Part shown: piece after piece, positions 42,280-46,051 of the stretch
Layout: each line of letters begins with the position of its first letter
Position numbering within the stretch: the first letter of the stretch is position 1
Source of the DNA: Paracoccaceae bacterium
GTDB lineage: Bacteria > Pseudomonadota > Alphaproteobacteria > Rhodobacterales > Rhodobacteraceae
Reading direction: 5' to 3'
DNA length: 46,051 nt
NCBI GenBank assembly: GCA_002709405.1
Contig: PAQV01000017.1
Coordinates: 1 to 46,051, forward strand
Translations under genes and position numbers: made by a program
Notes under the pieces: generated by a model
Told to the model about the DNA's origin: nothing
The model's input: only the letters and a program-made list of their open reading frames with translations
The model's database searches: none

Positions 42280-42303
42280 GATTCACAAGGCGAATCGCCT
42301 GTG
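42280..42303. promoter_or_regulatory. ftsB upstream palindrome with two GANTC sites
   Basis: A palindrome CACAAGGCGAATCGCCTGTG (42284-42303, one bulged base) with GATTC at 42280-42284 and GAATC at 42292-42296. GANTC is the target of the cell-cycle methyltransferase CcrM in alphaproteobacteria. It lies 47 bases before the ftsB start codon. Confidence 0.45.
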
Positions 42304-42349
42304 CGATAGTCGGTCAAGCCCAACAAGACCAAATCGGGCACAGAGGCAC

Positions 42350-42655
42350 ATGAGCGTACCCCGCAGTAATCGTCCGTCCTTCGGCGCTTTGATTTACTTT
42401 ACCCTGGCCTTCGCGTTGGGGATCTATTTCACCTTTGCCGCCGTGCAGGGGGATTACGGGCTGTTCCGGCGGGTGGAGATCGCGGCCGAGGCCGAGGCCT
42501 TGCGGGTCGACCTGGAGGCGCTGAGTGCCGAGGTCGAGCGGATGGACAACCTGACGCGGCGCCTGTCGGACACCTACCTGGATCTGGATCTGCTGGACGA
42601 ACAGGCGCGCAACGTGCTGGGCCTGCTGCGCGCCGACGAGATCGTCATTCGCTGA
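42350..42655 (+). CDS. ftsB: Septum formation initiator FtsB (DivIC family)
   Basis: A 101-residue bitopic division protein that joins FtsL and FtsQ in activating septal peptidoglycan synthesis. One membrane span (GALIYFTLAFALGIYFTFAA, residues 12-31) is followed by a coiled coil (AAEAEALRVDLEALSAEVER, then NLTRRLSDTYLDLDLLDEQARNV) and the family-typical LLRADEIVIR end. The layout is that of the alphaproteobacterial septum initiator next to pdhA, a common neighbourhood. I chose ATG 42350; the longer open frame begins within the repeat upstream. Confidence 0.92.
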   Translation: MSVPRSNRPSFGALIYFTLAFALGIYFTFAAVQGDYGLFRRVEIAAEAEALRVDLEALSAEVERMDNLTRRLSDTYLDLDLLDEQARNVLGLLRADEIVIR

Positions 42656-42832
42656 TACCGTCCTTTTGGACCTGCCATTGGCCTTGCGCCCCTTGCCGGG
42701 CGCTCTCCTGCCCTATGTAAAAGTTGGCCTGGGTGTTCCGGGTCTGGAGTAGATGCGGGACGGGTTATCACGAGGGCATCTGGACCCCGCGTCATATTAA
42801 CCCTCGCGTGAGACTCCCTTTTGCGATAAGAG

Positions 42833-42852
42833 ATAGTTTAACGTTGAACTAT
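42833..42852. promoter_or_regulatory. Palindromic operator upstream of pdhA
   Basis: ATAGTTTAACGTTGAACTAT, a 20-base palindrome with a single T-G mismatch pair, ending 26 bases before the pdhA start codon. The core TAGTTTA..(T/G)AACTA agrees with the palindrome before lpdA. It is placed where a repressor would block the promoter or the start of transcription. Confidence 0.65.
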
Positions 42853-42878
42853 TTCTTCTGCGGAGGGGAACGCTACCA

Positions 42879-43889
42879 ATGGCAGCCCGGAGAACCACAA
42901 AGAAACCAAACGTTTCAGCCGACGAGCTTACGGCCTTTTACAAGGACATGCTGCTTATCCGGCGATTCGAGGAAAAGGCCGGCCAGCTTTATGGCATGGG
43001 CCTGATCGGCGGTTTCTGCCATCTTTACATCGGACAGGAAGCGGTTGTCGTCGGCCTGGAGGCCGCGGCCGAAGAGGGTGACAAGCGCATCACCACCTAC
43101 CGCGACCACGGCCACATGCTGGCCTGCGGCATGGAACCCGGCGGGGTCATGGCCGAGTTGACGGGCCGCGAGGGCGGCTTGTCGAAGGGCAAGGGCGGGT
43201 CGATGCACATGTTCTCGACCGAAAAGCACTTCTACGGGGGCCACGGGATCGTGGGCGCCAACGTGCCGCTTGGGGCCGGGCTGGCCTTTGCCGACAAGTA
43301 CCTGGAAAACGGCCGGGTGACCTTCACCTATTTCGGCGACGGGGCGGCCAACCAGGGCCAGGTCTACGAGACCTTCAACATGGCCTCATTGTGGAAGCTG
43401 CCGGTGATCTTCGTCATCGAGAACAACCAGTATGCCATGGGCACGGCCCAGCGGCGGTCGACCTCGTCGCCCGACATCCACACCCGGGGCGAGGCCTTCG
43501 GTATTCCCGGTGAAGCCGTCGATGGCATGGACGTGCTGGCCGTGAAGGAAGCCGGGATGAAGGCGGTCAAGCACTGCCGCGAGGGCAACGGGCCCTACAT
43601 CCTGGAAGTGAAGACCTATCGCTATCGCGGCCATTCCATGTCGGACCCGGCCAAGTACCGGACCCGCGAGGAAGTGCAGAAGATCCGCGAGGAGAAGGAC
43701 GCCATCGAACACGTGCGAGACCTGCTGCTGACCGGGGGCCATGCCACCGAAGAGGACCTCAAGGCGATCGACAAGGACATCAAGGCCATCGTCAATGCCT
43801 CGGCCGACTTTGCCAAGGAAAGCCCGGAACCGGCGCCGGAAGAATTGTGGACCGACATCATCTCTGATGTTGCACCGCAGAACGCCTGA
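42879..43889 (+). CDS. pdhA: Pyruvate dehydrogenase E1 component, alpha subunit
   Basis: A 336-residue E1-alpha that binds thiamine diphosphate and decarboxylates pyruvate with E1-beta. Landmarks: FYKDMLLIRRFEEKAGQLYG, GFCHLYIGQEAVVVGLEA, TYRDHGHMLACGM, KGKGGSMHMF, and the ThDP motif GDGAANQGQVYE ending in ENNQYAMGT. YRYRGHSMSDPAKYRTREE is the phosphorylation-loop region of eukaryotic relatives. The ATG follows GGAGGGG. It is the first gene of the operon, with a palindrome in its promoter region. Confidence 0.97.
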   Translation: MAARRTTKKPNVSADELTAFYKDMLLIRRFEEKAGQLYGMGLIGGFCHLYIGQEAVVVGLEAAAEEGDKRITTYRDHGHMLACGMEPGGVMAELTGREGGLSKGKGGSMHMFSTEKHFYGGHGIVGANVPLGAGLAFADKYLENGRVTFTYFGDGAANQGQVYETFNMASLWKLPVIFVIENNQYAMGTAQRRSTSSPDIHTRGEAFGIPGEAVDGMDVLAVKEAGMKAVKHCREGNGPYILEVKTYRYRGHSMSDPAKYRTREEVQKIREEKDAIEHVRDLLLTGGHATEEDLKAIDKDIKAIVNASADFAKESPEPAPEELWTDIISDVAPQNA

Positions 43890-43904
43890 GGAGGAGACAC
43901 CGAC

Positions 43905-45290
43905 ATGGCAACCGAAATTCTGATGCCCGCCCTCTCCCCCACGATGGAAGAAGGCACGCTGGCCAAGTGGCTGGTGAAGGAAGGCGACACGGTGTCGTCC
44001 GGCGACATCCTGGCCGAGATCGAGACCGACAAGGCGACGATGGAATTCGAAGCGGTGGACGAAGGCACCGTGGGCAAGATCCTGGTCGCGGAAGGCAGCG
44101 AAGGGGTGAAGGTCAACACGCCGATCGCCGTGCTGCTGGAAGAAGGTGAATCGGCCGACGACATCGCAGACGTCTCCGCCGCGCCGGAGGCTGCGCCCGC
44201 AGCCGACGCGGGTGCCGAGGCGGCCCCTGCGGCCTCCGAGGCGCCCGCCCCTGCCCAGCCGAAGATGCCCGAACCCGACACCAGCCCCGACTGGCCCGAG
44301 GGCACCGAGCTGCAGAAGATGACCGTCCGCGAGGCCCTGAACTCGGCCATGGCCGAAGAGATGCGCCGCGACGAGACGGTCTTCGTGATGGGCGAAGAGG
44401 TGGCCGAGTACCAGGGCGCCTACAAGATCACCCAGAACCTGCTGGACGAGTTCGGCGCCAAGCGCGTGATCGACACGCCGATCACCGAACATGGCTTTGC
44501 CGGCATCGGTGTCGGCGCGTCCTGGGGCGGGCTGCGGCCGATCGTCGAATTCATGACCTGGAACTTCGCCATGCAGGCGATCGACCAGATCATCAACTCG
44601 GCCGCCAAGACGCTGTACATGTCCGGAGGCCAGATGGGCTCGCCCATCGTGTTCCGCGGGCCCAACGGCGCCGCCGCCCGCGTGGCCGCCCAGCACAGCC
44701 AGGACTATGCGGCCTGGTATGCCCAGGTGCCCGGCCTCAAGGTCGTGATGCCCTATACCGCCGCCGACGCGAAGGGCCTGCTGAAAAGCGCCATCCGCGA
44801 TCCCAACCCGGTGGTCTTCCTGGAAAACGAGATCCTCTACGGCAAGTCCTTCGACGTGCCGGTCCTGGACGATTTCACCATTCCCTTCGGCAAGGCCCGC
44901 ATCGCCAAGTCCGGCACCGACGTGACCATCGTCAGCTTTGGCATCGGCATGACCTACGCCATGGAAGCGGCCGAAAAGCTGGCCGAAGAGGGCATCGACG
45001 CCGAGGTCATCGACCTGCGCACACTGCGCCCGCTGGATTATGACACCGTCCTGGCCTCGGTCATGAAGACCAACCGCTGCGTGACGGTCGAAGAGGGCTG
45101 GCCGGTCGCGTCGATGGGCAACCACCTGTCTGCCACGATCATGGAGCGGGCGTTCGATTACCTAGACGCCCCGGTGATCAACTGCACCGGCAAGGACGTG
45201 CCCATGCCCTACGCGGCCAACCTGGAAAAACTGGCGCTGGTGACCACCGACGAGGTGATCGAAGCCGTCAAAAAAGTCACCTATCGGTAA
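43905..45290 (+). CDS. pdhB: Pyruvate dehydrogenase E1 component, beta subunit with lipoyl domain, copy 1
   Basis: A 461-residue fusion of a lipoyl domain (residues 1-80; lipoyl Lys43 in [10 protein letters not shown]), an Ala/Pro-rich linker (about 85-128), and the E1-beta transketolase-like domain ([14 protein letters not shown] to the end). The beta active site has [13 protein letters not shown] and [14 protein letters not shown]; the C-terminal domain has [13 protein letters not shown] and [17 protein letters not shown]. An N-terminal lipoyl domain on E1-beta is a known alphaproteobacterial feature. It follows pdhA by 15 bases with GAGGAGA before ATG. A second, diverged copy follows directly. 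Confidence 0.97.
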   Translation: MATEILMPALSPTMEEGTLAKWLVKEGDTVSSGDILAEIETDKATMEFEAVDEGTVGKILVAEGSEGVKVNTPIAVLLEEGESADDIADVSAAPEAAPAADAGAEAAPAASEAPAPAQPKMPEPDTSPDWPEGTELQKMTVREALNSAMAEEMRRDETVFVMGEEVAEYQGAYKITQNLLDEFGAKRVIDTPITEHGFAGIGVGASWGGLRPIVEFMTWNFAMQAIDQIINSAAKTLYMSGGQMGSPIVFRGPNGAAARVAAQHSQDYAAWYAQVPGLKVVMPYTAADAKGLLKSAIRDPNPVVFLENEILYGKSFDVPVLDDFTIPFGKARIAKSGTDVTIVSFGIGMTYAMEAAEKLAEEGIDAEVIDLRTLRPLDYDTVLASVMKTNRCVTVEEGWPVASMGNHLSATIMERAFDYLDAPVINCTGKDVPMPYAANLEKLALVTTDEVIEAVKKVTYR

Positions 45291-45303
45291 GGAGTTACGC
45301 ACA

Positions 45304-46051
45304 TGCCTACCGAAATCCTGATGCCCGCCCTGTCTCCGACCATGGAGGAAGGCACGCTGGCCAAGTGGCTGGTGAAAGAGGGCGACACCGTATCGTCGGG
45401 CGACCTGCTGGCCGAGATCGAGACCGACAAGGCGACGATGGAATTCGAAGCCGTCGACGAAGGCATCCTCGGCAAGATCCTCGTGGAAGAGGGCACGGAG
45501 GGCGTGAAGGTGAACACGCCCATCGCGGTGATGGTCGAGGAAGGCGAAAGCGTCGAGGACGCCGAGGCCGAGGCCCCCGCTGCCGGCGAGAGCGCCGCAG
45601 AGGAGCAGACCGAAGAGGCCGCCGCCCCCGCGAAGGCCGCCGAGCCCGAGAGCAAGGTGCCCGCCGCGGCAGCCTCGCCCGACTGGCCCGAAGGCACCGA
45701 GATGAAGTCGCAGACCGTGCGCGAGGCGCTGCGCGACGCGATGGCCGAAGAGATGCGCTCCGACGCCAACGTCTACGTTATGGGCGAGGAAGTCGCCGAG
45801 TACGAGGGCGCCTACAAGGTGACCCAGGGCCTGCTCGACGAGTTCGGCGCGAAGCGCGTGGTCGACACGCCGATCACCGAGCACGGCTTTGCCGGCATCG
45901 GCGTCGGCGCGGCCTTTGGCGGGCTGAAGCCCGTCGTCGAGTTCATGACCTTCAACTTCGCGATGCAGGCGATCGACCAGATCATCAACTCGGCGGCCAA
46001 GACGCTTTACATGTCCGGCGGCCAGATGGGCTCGCCCATCGTGTTCCGCGG
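45304..46051 (+). CDS. pdhB: Pyruvate dehydrogenase E1 component, beta subunit with lipoyl domain, copy 2 (3' cut by window edge)
   Basis: The first 249 residues of a second E1-beta with lipoyl domain. The lipoyl part differs from copy 1 at about 8 of 83 residues and keeps the [10 protein letters not shown] lipoylation site. The linker is quite different (Glu-rich: [20 protein letters not shown]). In the catalytic part visible here I count 19 differences in 117 residues by eye, and the last 33 are identical. [13 protein letters not shown] and [14 protein letters not shown] are intact. It has its own ribosome site (TAAGGAG) 13 bases after copy 1, so it should be translated. Whether it is complete cannot be seen. 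Confidence 0.93.

Noticed and set aside
1-46051. Mobile elements, prophage, toxin-antitoxin or defence genes
   Set aside because: No transposase, integrase, phage structural, nuclease-defence or antitoxin-type gene is visible on either strand; gene content and codon use are uniform.

Overview
This GC-rich window (roughly two-thirds G+C by eye) reads as chromosomal DNA of an alphaproteobacterium of the family Rhodobacteraceae (Roseobacter group). The indications are the zapA/zauP-like pair, pyruvate dehydrogenase E1-beta subunits with an N-terminal lipoyl domain, a valine catabolic gene set, a LexA-like box of the Rhodobacter type before uvrA, and small intergenic repeats. Nearly every gene is intact, closely packed and chromosomal in character. 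I see no tRNA, rRNA, CRISPR array, insertion sequence, prophage or defence system.

Layout. 1-1.8 kb: 3' end of purL, then bolA-type and CGFS glutaredoxin genes. 1.8-3.6 kb (minus): Met-rich EF-hand protein, zapA, zauP-like coiled coil. 3.9-6.8 kb: transketolase, then bfd/bfr for iron storage. 6.8-10.4 kb: DUF808 membrane protein, two paralogous gap genes and a 47-residue membrane protein between them. 10.5-12.5 kb (minus): coaD, CBS-domain protein, LysR regulator. 12.6-19.7 kb: valine catabolism (mmsA, then isobutyryl-CoA dehydrogenase, 3-hydroxyisobutyryl-CoA hydrolase and mmsB), split by an L,D-transpeptidase and a methyltransferase gene. 19.9-21.3 kb: three small secreted proteins. 21.4-25.7 kb: uvrA, an atypical methyltransferase and a small exported protein. 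25.7-29.7 kb: lpdA, a membrane-anchored coiled coil, DUF924 and an MFS transporter. 29.9-34.5 kb: queA and a large AsmA/YhdP-like protein. 34.7-38.1 kb: bcp, DUF455, M23 peptidase and bactofilin. 38.3-39.8 kb: small K+ channel and two cyclophilins. 39.9-42.1 kb: pgk and class I aldolase. 42.35 kb: ftsB. 42.9 kb to the end: pdhA, pdhB and a second pdhB.

How it fits together. Central carbon metabolism dominates: tkt, two gap genes, pgk, aldolase, pdhA, two pdhB copies and lpdA. The sequence suggests two local regulons. A LacI-type palindrome (near TGTTAGCGCTAACA) lies before both gap genes and the aldolase. A different palindrome (TAGTTTA..TAAACTA type) lies before both pdhA and lpdA, which are about 16 kb apart. 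A second theme is envelope and division: zapA/zauP, ftsB, M23 plus bactofilin, L,D-transpeptidase and the AsmA-like protein.

Most notable observations: a diverged tandem duplication of pdhB; the two shared operator families; a dispersed hairpin-plus-purine-tract repeat in at least three intergenic regions; and a gap paralogue that has lost the NAD-selecting Asp. I did not find a clearly new multi-gene system. All functional calls rest on reading the sequence and on recalled family knowledge; no database search was run.
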